NCBI RefSeq assembly: GCF_001424875.1
Contig: NZ_LMCT01000045.1
Span: forward strand, 108-64,107
Length of the DNA stretch: 64,000 nt
Origin: Kitasatospora sp. Root107
GTDB lineage: Bacteria; Actinomycetota; Actinomycetes; Streptomycetales; Streptomycetaceae
Reading direction: 5' to 3'
Part shown: positions 47,269 through 56,409 of the stretch, one piece after another
Position numbering within the stretch: position 1 is the first letter of the stretch
Layout: each line of letters opens with the position of its first letter
Notes under the pieces: generated by a model
What the model was told of the DNA's origin: nothing
Seen by the model: only the letters and a program-made list of their open reading frames with translations
The model's database searches: none
Program-made: the position numbers and the translations under genes

Positions 47269-49551
47269 ATGCACAGCAGCTCTGACTCAGACACCATTCG
47301 CGACCGCGAGATCGCGGGCGAACAGCGCCATCTCGACACGGTCTACCACCGGTTGGAGGAGAAGCTCGCCGAGGCCGAGTACATCCTGGAGGACGCCGCC
47401 AAGCGCGTGCAGGTCGGTACGCCCGGCGCGCTCGCCGAGCGTGATGCCCAGGTCTATCGCGCGGGCGCGCACCTGCACCGGTTGAACGCCGAGTTCGAGG
47501 ACTTCCTGTTCGGCCGGATAGACCTCCAGCAGGCCGATGCTCCCGAGGAGCACGGCATCCCGTCGCAGACCCCGCTCGACCCGGCCGACCCGGCCGTCGC
47601 CGAGACGCTGCACATCGGGCGGCTCGGCGTGCTCGACGCCGAGTTCGGGCCGCTGGTCATCGACTGGCGGGCGCCGGCCGCCGCACCGTTCTACCGGTCC
47701 ACCCCGCTGGAGCCGGGCCGGGTGATCCGACGGCGCGTCATCCGGTCGAAGGGCCGCAAGGTGCTGGGGGTCGAGGACGACCTGCTGCGCCCCGACCTGA
47801 CGCCGACCCTGGACGGCCAGGAGCTGGCGGTGGTCGGTGACGGCGCGCTGATGGCCTCGCTGGGCCGGGCCCGCAGCCATTCGATGCGCGACATCGTCTC
47901 CTCGATCCAGCGCGAGCAGGACGAGGTGATCCGGGCCCCCGCGCCGGGCGCCACCCTGGTGACCGGCGGCCCGGGCACCGGGAAGACCGCGGTCGCACTG
48001 CACCGGGCCGCGTTCCTGCTCTACCAGGACCGCCGCCGGTACGCGGGCGGGATTCTGGTGGTCAGCCCGACCGCGCTGCTGGTCTCGTACACCGAGGGCG
48101 TGCTGCCCTCGCTGGGTGAGGAGGGCCAGGTCGCGATCCGGGCCGTCGGCAGCCTGGTGGACGGCATCGAGGCGGGCCGGTACGACACCCCGGAGGCCGC
48201 GCACGTGAAGGGCTCGGCCCGGATGGTGACGCTACTGCGCCGGGCGGCCAAGGCCGCGCTGGAGCTGGGTGCACCGACCGATCTGAAGGTGTTCGCCCGG
48301 GGCGAGGCGCTCCGGCTGGACGCCAACAAGCTCCGGACGGTGCGCGGCAACGTGATCGGCAGCGGTGGCACGCCGCTCAACCTGCTCCGCCCGCGCGCCC
48401 GGCGGCTGCTGCTGGACGCGCTCTGGCAGGAGGCGATCAGGCACCAGCCGCGCCCGTCCGACCACTACGCCAGGGAGCAGCGCCAGGAGGAGAAGGAGGC
48501 CTTCGACGAGTACGTCTCGGACGAGGCGGTCTTCCTGGACTTCCTGGACGCCTGGTGGCCGTCCCTGACGCCCCGTCGGGTGCTGGCCACCCTCAAGCAG
48601 CCCCGGCACACCAACCGGATCGCCCGCCGGGCCGTCACGCCGGAGGAGGCGCGCCTGCTGGCCACCTCCTGGCGTGAGCTGACGGACCGTGGCGAGGGCC
48701 CGCTCTCGGCGCACGACGTGGCGATGGTCGACGAGCTGCAGCTGCTGCTCGGCGAGGCGGCCAAGCGAGCGTTCCGCGAGGTGGACGCGGTGGACCTGCT
48801 GACCGGTCTGGACGAGGTCACCACGTACGCCGACCGGTCGGCCCGGCAGCGCGACCGGGTGCCGGTCGAGCGGGTCGAGTACGCGCACGTGATCGTGGAC
48901 GAGGCGCAGGACCTCACCCCGATGCAGTGGCGGATGGTCGGCCGGCGCTCCCGGATGGCCACCTGGACCATCGTCGGCGACCCGGCGCAGTCCTCCTGGC
49001 CGTTCCCGCAGGAGGCGCAGGCGGCGATGGACGAGGTGCTGGCGGGCAAGCCGCGCCGTCGGCACACGCTGACCGTGAACTACCGCAACCCGTCCGAGAT
49101 CGCCGAGGTGGCGGCCAAGGTGCTGGCGCTGGCCGCGCCCGGTACGCCGTCCCCGACGGCGGTCCGCTCGACCGGTCTGGCGCCGCGCTTCGCGGCGGCG
49201 GCCTCGGCCGAGCCCGCGGTCTTCGCGGCGGCCGCCCGGGCCGAGCTGACCCGGCTGCTGGCCGAGGTGGACGGCACCGTCGCGGTGGTGGTCCCGATGG
49301 ACCGCCGGGCCGAGGCGGCCGGCTGGATCGACGGTCTGGGCGAGCGGGCGGTGGCGCTCGGCAGCCTGGAGGCCAAGGGTCTGGAGTACGACGCCACGGT
49401 GGTGGCCGACCCGGTCGGCATCGCGGGGGAGTCGGAGGCCGGGCTGCGGGTGCTGTACGTGGCGCTGACCCGGGCGACCCAGCGGCTGACCGTGCTCTCG
49501 GGCCCGGACGACCTGCCGGACGCGGACGGGGTGCCGGCGCTGCTGCGCTGA
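47269..49551 (+). CDS. HelD-like UvrD/Rep-family helicase
   Basis: A 760-residue superfamily 1 ATPase. It opens with a long N-terminal coiled coil (about 8-80, HLDTVYHRLEEKLAEAEYILEDAAKRV), then the HelD-type segment VLDAEFGPLVIDWRAPAAAPFYR. Walker A GGPGTGKTAVALHR (K239), motif II IVDEAQDLTPMQW, motif III TWTIVGDPAQS, and motif VI YVALTRATQRL follow. This matches RNA-polymerase-recycling HelD, whose actinobacterial relatives include rifamycin-displacing HelR. I saw no clear rifamycin-associated element upstream, so resistance is not claimed. Confidence 0.88.
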   Translation: MHSSSDSDTIRDREIAGEQRHLDTVYHRLEEKLAEAEYILEDAAKRVQVGTPGALAERDAQVYRAGAHLHRLNAEFEDFLFGRIDLQQADAPEEHGIPSQTPLDPADPAVAETLHIGRLGVLDAEFGPLVIDWRAPAAAPFYRSTPLEPGRVIRRRVIRSKGRKVLGVEDDLLRPDLTPTLDGQELAVVGDGALMASLGRARSHSMRDIVSSIQREQDEVIRAPAPGATLVTGGPGTGKTAVALHRAAFLLYQDRRRYAGGILVVSPTALLVSYTEGVLPSLGEEGQVAIRAVGSLVDGIEAGRYDTPEAAHVKGSARMVTLLRRAAKAALELGAPTDLKVFARGEALRLDANKLRTVRGNVIGSGGTPLNLLRPRARRLLLDALWQEAIRHQPRPSDHYAREQRQEEKEAFDEYVSDEAVFLDFLDAWWPSLTPRRVLATLKQPRHTNRIARRAVTPEEARLLATSWRELTDRGEGPLSAHDVAMVDELQLLLGEAAKRAFREVDAVDLLTGLDEVTTYADRSARQRDRVPVERVEYAHVIVDEAQDLTPMQWRMVGRRSRMATWTIVGDPAQSSWPFPQEAQAAMDEVLAGKPRRRHTLTVNYRNPSEIAEVAAKVLALAAPGTPSPTAVRSTGLAPRFAAAASAEPAVFAAAARAELTRLLAEVDGTVAVVVPMDRRAEAAGWIDGLGERAVALGSLEAKGLEYDATVVADPVGIAGESEAGLRVLYVALTRATQRLTVLSGPDDLPDADGVPALLR

Positions 49552-49565
49552 CGGTCCGACACGAA

Positions 49566-49596
49566 GAAGGCCCCTCACCAGTGGTGAGGGGCCTTC
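49566..49596. terminator. 14-bp perfect hairpin after helicase gene
   Basis: GAAGGCCCCTCACC (49566-49579) pairs with GGTGAGGGGCCTTC (49583-49596) around AGT, 14 bases after the stop. Confidence 0.85.
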
Positions 49597-49777
49597 CGAC
49601 GTTGGTGACACCGACCCGCCATGCTCGCCTCGCGGCAAGTGGTCGCTCGTAGCGACGAAGGTTGGGCCCGGGGGCTTGGATCGAGTCGGTGCCTTGTCCA
49701 ATGTAACGCATCGCCCGTGGAGGGCAAGAAGCCTTGTCGACTCCGGACACTCAATGAACGTTATTTCTGGCAGGCCC

Positions 49778-49858
49778 TTGGTAGGTGCGACGATCGAGGT
49801 CTAGCATGCCCAAGGCGTGAGATTTTCAACAAAGTGTTGATCTAAAGACGTGTTGATC
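49778..49858 (+). promoter_or_regulatory. Promoter and operator-like repeats of malic enzyme gene
   Basis: TTGGTA (49778), 18 bases, TAGCAT (49802-49807) is a plausible promoter. Just downstream lies the palindrome TCAACA-AAG-TGTTGA (49826-49840), whose right half is repeated as GTGTTGATC at 49834-49842 and 49850-49858. The rest of the 324-bp gap after the helicase terminator holds no gene. Confidence 0.45.
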
Positions 49859-49875
49859 CAGGAAGAAGGACGTCG

Positions 49876-51351
49876 ATGGCGACGGTGCCCAGTGTCTCGA
49901 ACTCGATCACGGTGCGGCTGGAGGTCCCGGCCACCGGAAACGCGGTGAGCTCGATCACCACCGCGGTCGAGTCCTCCGGCGGCTCGGTCACCGGTCTCGA
50001 CGTCACCGCCTCGGGCCTGGAGGCGCTCCGGATCGACGTGACGGTGGCGGCCTCCTCGGTGGCGCACGGCGAGGAGATCGTCGAGAAGCTGCGCGCGATC
50101 GACGGCGTGGCCATCGGCAAGGTCTCGGACCGTACCTTCCTGATGCACCTCGGCGGCAAGATCGAGATGTCCTCGAAGCTGCCGATCCGCAACCGTGACG
50201 ACCTCTCGATGATCTACACCCCCGGTGTGGCCCGGGTCTGCATGGCGATCGCCGAGAACCCCGAGGACGCCCGCCGCCTGACCATCAAGCGCAACAGCGT
50301 CGCCGTGGTCACCGACGGCTCGGCCGTGCTGGGCCTGGGCAACATCGGCCCGATGGCCGCGCTGCCGGTGATGGAGGGCAAGGCCGCGCTGTTCAAGCGG
50401 TTCGCCAACATCGACGCCTGGCCGATCTGCCTGGACACCCAGGACGCCGACGAGATCGTCGCGATCGTGAAGGCGATCGCCCCCGGCTTCGCGGGCATCA
50501 ACCTGGAGGACATCTCCGCGCCGCGCTGCTTCGAGATCGAGGCCCGGCTGCGCGAGGCGCTGGACATCCCGGTCTTCCACGACGACCAGCACGGCACCGC
50601 GATCGTGGTGCTGGCCGCGCTGACCAACGCGCTGCGGGTGGTCGGCAAGGAGATCTCCGAGGTCCGGATCGTGATGTCGGGCGCCGGCGCCGCCGGTACC
50701 GCGATCCTCAAGCTGCTGCTGGCCGCCGGCGTCGAGCACGCCACCGTCGCGGACGTCCGCGGCGTGGTGCACAGCGGCCGGGACGACCTGAACGACTCGC
50801 TGCGCTGGATCGCCGAGCACACCAACCGCTCGGGCCGTACCGGCACCCTCAAGGAGGCGGTGGCGGGCGCCGACGTCTTCATCGGCGTCTCGGCCCCGAA
50901 CCTGCTGGACGGCGACGACCTGGCCACCATGGCCGAGAACTCGATCGTCTTCGCGCTGGCCAACCCGGACCCGGAGGTCGACCCGGCGGTGGCCCGGCAG
51001 ACCGCCGCCGTGGTGGCCACCGGCCGCAGCGACTTCCCGAACCAGATCAACAACGTGCTGGTCTTCCCCGGCGTGTTCCGCGGCCTGCTGGACGCGCAGA
51101 GCCACACCGTCAACACCGAGATGATGATCGCCGCCGCCCGGGCACTGGCCACCACGGTCGCCGACGACCAGCTGAACGCCAACTACATCATCCCGAGCGT
51201 TTTCCACCCCGACGTGGCCAAGACCGTGGCCGCAGCCGTCCGGGAGGCCGCCCTGGCGGCCCGTGGCGGCGCGGAGCCCGCCCCGGGGAGGCCCACCCCC
51301 GGCATCGTCGGGACGCTCGACACCGCGGCTTTCCCGGCCGTTCGGCTCTAG
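49876..51351 (+). CDS. NAD-dependent malic enzyme with N-terminal ACT domain
   Basis: A 491-residue enzyme; ATG 49876 follows GGAAGAAGG. The N-terminus (about 10-85) is an ACT-like regulatory domain (SNSITVRLEVPATGNAVSSI). The malic domain has DLSMIYTPGVARVC, the active-site lysine in VMEGKAALFKRF, and metal ligands in GINLEDISAPRCFEIE and FHDDQHGTAIV. The NAD-binding domain has MSGAGAAGTAI. It decarboxylates malate to pyruvate. It is the short prokaryotic type without a phosphotransacetylase tail. The order malic enzyme-hup-murA is familiar from Streptomyces. Confidence 0.95.
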   Translation: MATVPSVSNSITVRLEVPATGNAVSSITTAVESSGGSVTGLDVTASGLEALRIDVTVAASSVAHGEEIVEKLRAIDGVAIGKVSDRTFLMHLGGKIEMSSKLPIRNRDDLSMIYTPGVARVCMAIAENPEDARRLTIKRNSVAVVTDGSAVLGLGNIGPMAALPVMEGKAALFKRFANIDAWPICLDTQDADEIVAIVKAIAPGFAGINLEDISAPRCFEIEARLREALDIPVFHDDQHGTAIVVLAALTNALRVVGKEISEVRIVMSGAGAAGTAILKLLLAAGVEHATVADVRGVVHSGRDDLNDSLRWIAEHTNRSGRTGTLKEAVAGADVFIGVSAPNLLDGDDLATMAENSIVFALANPDPEVDPAVARQTAAVVATGRSDFPNQINNVLVFPGVFRGLLDAQSHTVNTEMMIAAARALATTVADDQLNANYIIPSVFHPDVAKTVAAAVREAALAARGGAEPAPGRPTPGIVGTLDTAAFPAVRL

Positions 51352-51419
51352 GTCGTACGGGCGCTCGGGAGTGGCCGTGCGCTCGGACAAATGACCGGTC
51401 GGCGGCCTTACTCAGTCAC

Positions 51420-51460
51420 ACACGCCCCGAACCCTTGCGACACAAGGGGAAGGGGCGTGT
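51420..51460 (+). terminator. Two-part hairpin with T tail after malic enzyme gene
   Basis: ACACGCCCC (51420-51428) pairs with GGGGCGTGT (51452-51460); inside, CCCTTG (51432-51437) pairs with CAAGGG (51443-51448), with symmetric GAA internal loops. TTT follows. Strong terminator. Confidence 0.85.
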
Positions 51461-51489
51461 TTGGGCTTGTCGGTGCCAGGGCGTACGGT
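51461..51489 (+). promoter_or_regulatory. Possible hup promoter
   Basis: TTGGGC (51461-51466), 17 bases, TACGGT (51484-51489). Transcription here would give hup a leader of about 370 bases (to 51865) in which I see no clear riboswitch or gene. A closer promoter may exist. Confidence 0.3.
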
Positions 51490-51865
51490 AGCCCTGCACG
51501 GGGCAGGCGTGTCCGACAAGTACGGAACGTCCCCCTGGGCTCCCGGCGTGTCCATTGGACCGTCGCCCGATCCGGTCCGCCGGAGCCGACGGAGCGTCAC
51601 AACTCCGGTGGGCGGGCACTGTTCGGGTCAACCGCGCCGGGGTCCGATTGGCTTTCTCAGTGCCGGTCGGGGCAGGATTCGTACCCAGGCAGTGCGGTTT
51701 GAGGCGCTTCGGGGTGCAAGCCCGACCCCTGACCAACCCTCGCCTGAATGAGCACAGTGTGCGGACCAGCGGCCCGTCCGGCCATCCTCCAGAAATTGGG
51801 GGGCCCGGGAGGGACGACCGATGGGCCCCCGCACACCGCAACGCGAACAGACCACAGGAGTACAC

Positions 51866-52147
51866 ATGAACCGCAGTGAGCTGGTGGCCGCTCTGTCGGA
51901 GCGCGCCGAGGTGACCCGCAAGGACGCCGACGCTGTTCTGGCCGCCTTCGCCGAGGTTGTCGGCGAGGTCGTCGCCAAGGGCGACGAGAAGGTCACCATC
52001 CCCGGCTTTCTGACCTTCGAGCGCACCCACCGTGCCGCTCGTACGGCCCGTAACCCGCAGACCGGCGACCCGATCCAGATCCCGGCCGGCTTCAGCGCCA
52101 AGGTCAGCGCCGGTTCGAAGCTGAAGGAAGCCGCCAAGGGTAAGTAA
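51866..52147 (+). CDS. hup: HU-family nucleoid protein
   Basis: A 93-residue DNA-binding protein; ATG 51866 follows CAGGAG, and an in-frame upstream start lacks this. Typical HU: MNRSELVAALSERAEVTRKDAD, the GFLTFERTHRAARTARNPQTG arm region that bends DNA, and a short basic end. It lacks the long lysine-rich tail of the second streptomycete HU (HupS), so it is the HupA type. It organises the nucleoid. A 20-bp hairpin follows. Confidence 0.95.
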   Translation: MNRSELVAALSERAEVTRKDADAVLAAFAEVVGEVVAKGDEKVTIPGFLTFERTHRAARTARNPQTGDPIQIPAGFSAKVSAGSKLKEAAKGK

Positions 52148-52163
52148 CCCGAAGCAGCACCAA

Positions 52164-52205
52164 CGACCGTGGCCGGTCTCCCCTTGGGGAGACCGGCCAC
52201 GGTCG
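52164..52205. terminator. 20-bp perfect hairpin between hup and murA
   Basis: Arms 52164-52183 (CGACCGTGGCC...) and 52186-52205 are perfect complements with a TT loop, followed by TTTC on the plus strand. Placed between convergent genes, it is bidirectional. Confidence 0.9.
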
Positions 52206-52219
52206 TTTCAACAGGTCGA

Positions 52220-53560
52220 TCAGACGGTGACGAGCTCCTCGCTGGGCAGCTCGACCTGGGCGCCGAGGTCGCGGAGCTTCTCCATGAAGTTCTCGTAGCC
52301 CCGGTTGATCAGGTCGATGCCGTGCACGGTCGAGGTGCCCTCGGCGGCCAGCGCCGCGATCAGGTACGAGAAGCCGCCGCGCAGGTCGGGGATGACCAGC
52401 TCGCCGCCGATCAGCTTGGACGGGCCCGAGACCACCGCGGAGTGCTGGAAGTTGCGGGCGCCGAAGCGGCACGGGGTGCCGCCCAGGCACTCGCTGTACA
52501 GCTGGATGTGCGCGCCCATCTGGTTCAGCGCGCCGGTGAAGCCGAGCCGGGACTCGTACACCGTCTCGTGCACGATGGAGAGGCCGTCGGCCTGGGTCAG
52601 CGCGACCACCAGCGGCTGCTGCCAGTCGGTCTGGAAGCCGGGGTGCACGTCGGTCTCCAGGGCGATCGCCTTGAGCTCGCCGCCCGGGTGCCAGAACCGG
52701 ATGCCCTCGTCGTCGATCTCGAAGGCGCCGCCGACCTTCCGGAAGGTGTTCAGGAAGGTCATCATCGGGATCTGGTCGGCGCCGCGGACGTAGATGTCGC
52801 CCTTGGTGGCCAGCGCCGCGCAGGCCCAGGAGGCCGCCTCGAGGCGGTCCGGCAGGGCGCGGTGGTTGTAGCCGGAGAGCTCGTCCACGCCGGTGATCAG
52901 GATGGTCCGGTCGGTGCCCAGCGAGATGATCGCGCCCATCTTCTGCAGCACGCAGATCAGGTCGACGATCTCCGGCTCGACGGCCGCGTTGCGCAGCTCG
53001 GTGACGCCCTCGGCGAGCACCGCGGTGAGCAGCACCTGCTCGGTCGCGCCGACCGAGGGGTAGGGCAGCTCGATCTTGGTGCCCTGCAGTCGCTGGGCCG
53101 CCACCAGGTAGGTGCCCTGCGGGTGCTTCTCGATGGTGGCGCCGAACTGGCGGAGCACCTCGAAGTGGAAGTCCACCGGCCGGCCGCCGATGTCGCAGCC
53201 GCCCAGGCCCGGGATGAAGGCGTGCCCGAGGCGGTGCAGCAGCGGGCCGCAGAACAGGATCGGGATCCGCGAGGAGCCCGCGTGCGCGTCGATGTCGGCG
53301 ACGTTGGCGCTCTCCACGTGCGAGGGGTCGAGGATCAGCTCGCCCTCCTCGTCGCCGGTGCGCACCGTCACGCCGTGCAGCTGCAGCAGCCCGCGGACCA
53401 CCTTGACGTCACGGATGTCCGGGACGTTGCGCAGTCTGCTGGGGCCCGTGCCGAGCAGGGCGGCGACCATGGCCTTGGGGACCAGGTTCTTCGCACCACG
53501 GACCCGGATCTCGCCTTCGAGCGGGTTTCCGCCGTGGACCAGCAGGACGTCGTCGGTCAT
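52220..53560 (-). CDS. murA: UDP-N-acetylglucosamine 1-carboxyvinyltransferase
   Basis: A 446-residue enzyme from ATG 53560 on the minus strand; the in-frame upstream extension crosses promoter palindromes. It transfers enolpyruvate from PEP to UDP-GlcNAc, the first committed step of peptidoglycan synthesis, in the cytoplasm. RVRGAKNLVPKAMVAALLG carries the substrate-binding K-N pair. The loop GLGGCDIGGRPVDFH has the catalytic cysteine that fosfomycin alkylates, so this copy should be fosfomycin-sensitive. Streptomycetes often have a second murA; none is in this window. Confidence 0.95.
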   Translation of the reverse strand: MTDDVLLVHGGNPLEGEIRVRGAKNLVPKAMVAALLGTGPSRLRNVPDIRDVKVVRGLLQLHGVTVRTGDEEGELILDPSHVESANVADIDAHAGSSRIPILFCGPLLHRLGHAFIPGLGGCDIGGRPVDFHFEVLRQFGATIEKHPQGTYLVAAQRLQGTKIELPYPSVGATEQVLLTAVLAEGVTELRNAAVEPEIVDLICVLQKMGAIISLGTDRTILITGVDELSGYNHRALPDRLEAASWACAALATKGDIYVRGADQIPMMTFLNTFRKVGGAFEIDDEGIRFWHPGGELKAIALETDVHPGFQTDWQQPLVVALTQADGLSIVHETVYESRLGFTGALNQMGAHIQLYSECLGGTPCRFGARNFQHSAVVSGPSKLIGGELVIPDLRGGFSYLIAALAAEGTSTVHGIDLINRGYENFMEKLRDLGAQVELPSEELVTV

Positions 53561-53621
53561 CGTTCTCGCAATCCGGGATGCCAAAGGGGGGTGAATCGGC
53601 TGCGGAGCAGGGCAGACGCAA

Positions 53622-53659
53622 GTGGAAGGATCTTCCACCGGAGTAGAAGGCCCTTCCAC
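53622..53659. promoter_or_regulatory. Tandem GTGGAAGG palindromes upstream of murA
   Basis: GTGGAAGGATCTTCCAC (53622-53638) is a perfect palindrome around one base. GTAGAAGGCCCTTCCAC (53643-53659) is a one-mismatch second copy. The centres are 21 bp apart, two helical turns, and lie 70-91 bp before the murA start. TATAGG on the minus strand (about 53664-53669) could be a -10 element. They form an operator pair or hairpins in the murA leader. Confidence 0.55.
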
Positions 53660-53830
53660 CACCTATAGATGGTAAGGGGAGGACGATTGGTTCCCTTGCG
53701 CCCTATTGGTGATCATGCTCGCCCTGGAGCCGACACGGCGGGCCGGTACGCCCGTTCGGGTGGTGCCAGAACCGGGACGGCTTTCGTGTTGGACGCCCGG
53801 CCGGGGCCGGACTGCGGGATCATATGAGGC

Positions 53831-54400
53831 ATGACCCCGGCCTCCTCGCACACCGGCCGACTCCTGGTCGCCACGCCGATGCTCACCGACCCGAACTTCG
53901 CCCGCTCCGTGGTGCTGCTGCTGGACCACGACGCGCAGGGCGCACTCGGCGTGGTGCTCAACCACCCGACCCCGATCGAGGTGGCGGCGGTGCTGGACGG
54001 CTGGTCAGAGCTGGCCGGCCGACCGGCCGTGCTGTTCCAGGGCGGCCCGGTCGGCCTGGACTCGGCGCTCGCGGTGGCGGTGGTCCCCGGCGAGCCGGGC
54101 CAGGCGGAGCCGCTCGGCTGGCGGCGCCTGCACGGCGCGATCGGGCTGGTCGACCTGGAGGCTCCGCCGGAGGTGCTGGCCGGCGAGCTGGGCGGGCTGC
54201 GGGTCTTCGCCGGGTACGCCGGCTGGTCGCCCGGCCAGCTGGAGGCCGAGTTGGCCGAGGGTGCCTGGTACCTGGTGGACTGTGAGCCAGGTGACATTTT
54301 CTGCCCGGACCCGGAACGGCTCTGGCGCGCGGTGCTGCGCCGCCAGCGCGGCCCGCTCGCGGTGCTGGCGACGTACCCGGACGACCCGACGCTGAACTGA
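53831..54400 (+). CDS. YqgE/AlgH family protein
   Basis: A 189-residue protein of the UPF0301 family. The family signature is clear: TGRLLVATPMLTDPNFARSVVLLLDH, GALGVVLNHPT, FQGGPVG and GYAGWSPGQLEAEL. Function is not established; members are widespread and cytoplasmic. It is divergent from murA and followed by a DUF3039 gene after 62 bp, an order familiar in Streptomyces. Confidence 0.93.
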   Translation: MTPASSHTGRLLVATPMLTDPNFARSVVLLLDHDAQGALGVVLNHPTPIEVAAVLDGWSELAGRPAVLFQGGPVGLDSALAVAVVPGEPGQAEPLGWRRLHGAIGLVDLEAPPEVLAGELGGLRVFAGYAGWSPGQLEAELAEGAWYLVDCEPGDIFCPDPERLWRAVLRRQRGPLAVLATYPDDPTLN

Positions 54401-54462
54401 GGCCGCCCGAGGGCCTGAGGCCCGCTCCCGTACGGGCTCCGGGCCCCATAGACTTGGCGCCT

Positions 54463-54741
54463 ATGAGCACTCTTGAGCCCGAGCGCGGTCTCGGTACCGG
54501 AACCCTGGTCGAGCCCGTCCCCCAGGTGTCCCACGGCGACGGCGACCACGAGCGCTTCGCGCACTACGTCCAGAAGGACAAGATCATGGAGAGCGCGCTC
54601 TCCGGCTCCCCGGTGGTCGCGCTCTGCGGCAAGGTCTGGGTGCCCGGGCGCGACCCGAAGAAGTACCCGGTCTGCCCGATGTGCAAGGAGATCTTCGAGG
54701 GCATCGGCAAGCCGCAGGGCGGGGACGACGACAAGAAGTAG
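54463..54741 (+). CDS. DUF3039 domain protein
   Basis: A 92-residue protein; ATG 54463 is preferred to an in-frame TTG three codons earlier. It shows the DUF3039 pattern: HERFAHYVQKDKIMESALSG, VVALCGKVWVPGRDPKKYPVCPMCKEIF. The C-x-x-C pair with the upstream Cys suggests a metal site. The function is unknown; the family is confined to actinobacteria as far as I know. Confidence 0.88.
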   Translation: MSTLEPERGLGTGTLVEPVPQVSHGDGDHERFAHYVQKDKIMESALSGSPVVALCGKVWVPGRDPKKYPVCPMCKEIFEGIGKPQGGDDDKK

Positions 54742-54792
54742 GCAGGCCGATTGGTCTATGCCACTGGTGCTCCGGCGGGGCAGGATGAGGTC

Positions 54793-56409
54793 ATGGATCT
54801 CATCCCGGCCCCGCTGAGTGTCACCCGTCCCGAGACCGGCGAGTACGTGCTGGACGCCGGCACGACGCTGACCGCCGAACCAGGCCTGGAGGGCGTCGAG
54901 TCCTGGCTCCGCGCCGCTCTCAATGCCGCCACCGGCCTCCCGCTGCGCCCGGGCACGGGTGGTATCGGACTGTGCCTCGACGAGTCGCTGGCCCCGGAGG
55001 CGTACCGGCTCTCGGTCGGCTCCGGCGGCGCCCGGCTGGCAGCGGGCAGCCCGGCCGGTGCCTTCCTCGGCGCCCAGACGCTCCGTCAGCTGCTCGGCCC
55101 CGACGCCTACCGCCGCGCTCCGCTGCGCCGTACCGGCTGGGCGCTGCCGTACACCGAGATCGAGGACGCGCCCCGGTTCGGCTGGCGCGGGGTGCTGCTG
55201 GACGTCTCCCGGCACTTCCTGCCCAAGGCGGACGTGCTGCGCTTCCTGGACCTGATGGCCGCGCACAAGCTGAACGTGCTGCACCTGCACCTGACTGACG
55301 ATCAGGGCTGGCGGATCGAGATCAAGCGCTACCCCCGGCTCACCGAGGTGGCCAGCTGGCGGGACCGCTCGATGGTCGGCTTCCGGGCCGCCGAGCGCCG
55401 CAACGACGAGCCGCACGGCGGCTTCTACACCCAGGACGACCTGCGCGAGATCGTCGCGTACGCGGACGCCAGGCACATCACCGTGGTCCCGGAGATCGAC
55501 CTGCCGGGTCACTCGCAGGCCGCCATCACGGCCTACCCCGAGCTCGGCAACACCGATGTGGTGGACACCGCCGGGCTGTCGGTCTGGACGGACTGGGGGA
55601 TCAGCGAGAACGTGCTGAACGTGTCCGAGCAGACCCTGCGGTTCTTCGAGGGGGTGCTCGAGGAGGTGCTCGAGATCTTCCCGTCCCGGTTCGTCCACCT
55701 CGGCGGTGACGAGTGCCGCAAGGAGCAGTGGAAGCTCAGCCAGGCCGCGCAGAACCGGATCAAGGAGCTGGGGCTGGCGGACGAGGACGGGCTGCAGAGC
55801 TGGTTCATCGGGCACTTCGACAGCTGGCTGGCCGACCGGGGCCGGCGGCTGATCGGCTGGGACGAGATCCTGGAGGGCGGTCTCGCGCCCGGTGCCGCGG
55901 TCTCGTCCTGGCGCGGCTACGAGGGCGGGGTGGCGGCCGCGAAGGCGGGCCACGACGTGGTGATGTGCCCTGAGCAGCACGTCTACCTGGACCACCGGCA
56001 GGCGGCCGGGGAGGACGAGCCGATCCCGGTCGGCTTCGTGCGCACGCTGGAGGACGTCTACCGGTTCGAGCCGGTCCCGGCCGAGCTGACGGCTCTGGAC
56101 GACGGCGGGGCTGCGGCCGCCCGGGTGATCGGCACCCAGGCCAACCTGTGGACCGAGTTCATGAACGACGCCCGGGACGTCGACTACCGGGCCTTCCCCC
56201 GGCTGGCCGCGTTCGCCGAGGTGGCCTGGTCGGACCTGCCGCGGGAGCCGGCCGCCCGGGACTGGGCGGACTTCGAGCGCCGGATGACCACCCACTACGC
56301 CCGCCTGGACGCGCTCGGCGTGGAGTACCGGCCGGCCGCCGGGCCGCACCCCTGGCAGCGCCGCCCCGGGGTGCTGGGACGTCCGTCGGAGGGTCCCGGG
56401 AACTCCTGA
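54793..56409 (+). CDS. Beta-N-acetylhexosaminidase, GH20
   Basis: A 538-residue glycosidase; ATG 54793 is chosen over an upstream in-frame start because the GH20 N-terminal domain begins LIPAPLSVTRPETGEYVLD. The catalytic barrel has GWRGVLLDVSRHFLPKADVLRFLDLMA split around the entry strand, HLHLTDDQGW, and the D306-E307 pair in HLGGDECRKEQW (polarising Asp and acid Glu of substrate-assisted catalysis). No signal peptide is seen, so it is probably cytoplasmic and trims imported chitobiose or cell-wall GlcNAc. Confidence 0.93.
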   Translation: MDLIPAPLSVTRPETGEYVLDAGTTLTAEPGLEGVESWLRAALNAATGLPLRPGTGGIGLCLDESLAPEAYRLSVGSGGARLAAGSPAGAFLGAQTLRQLLGPDAYRRAPLRRTGWALPYTEIEDAPRFGWRGVLLDVSRHFLPKADVLRFLDLMAAHKLNVLHLHLTDDQGWRIEIKRYPRLTEVASWRDRSMVGFRAAERRNDEPHGGFYTQDDLREIVAYADARHITVVPEIDLPGHSQAAITAYPELGNTDVVDTAGLSVWTDWGISENVLNVSEQTLRFFEGVLEEVLEIFPSRFVHLGGDECRKEQWKLSQAAQNRIKELGLADEDGLQSWFIGHFDSWLADRGRRLIGWDEILEGGLAPGAAVSSWRGYEGGVAAAKAGHDVVMCPEQHVYLDHRQAAGEDEPIPVGFVRTLEDVYRFEPVPAELTALDDGGAAAARVIGTQANLWTEFMNDARDVDYRAFPRLAAFAEVAWSDLPREPAARDWADFERRMTTHYARLDALGVEYRPAAGPHPWQRRPGVLGRPSEGPGNS

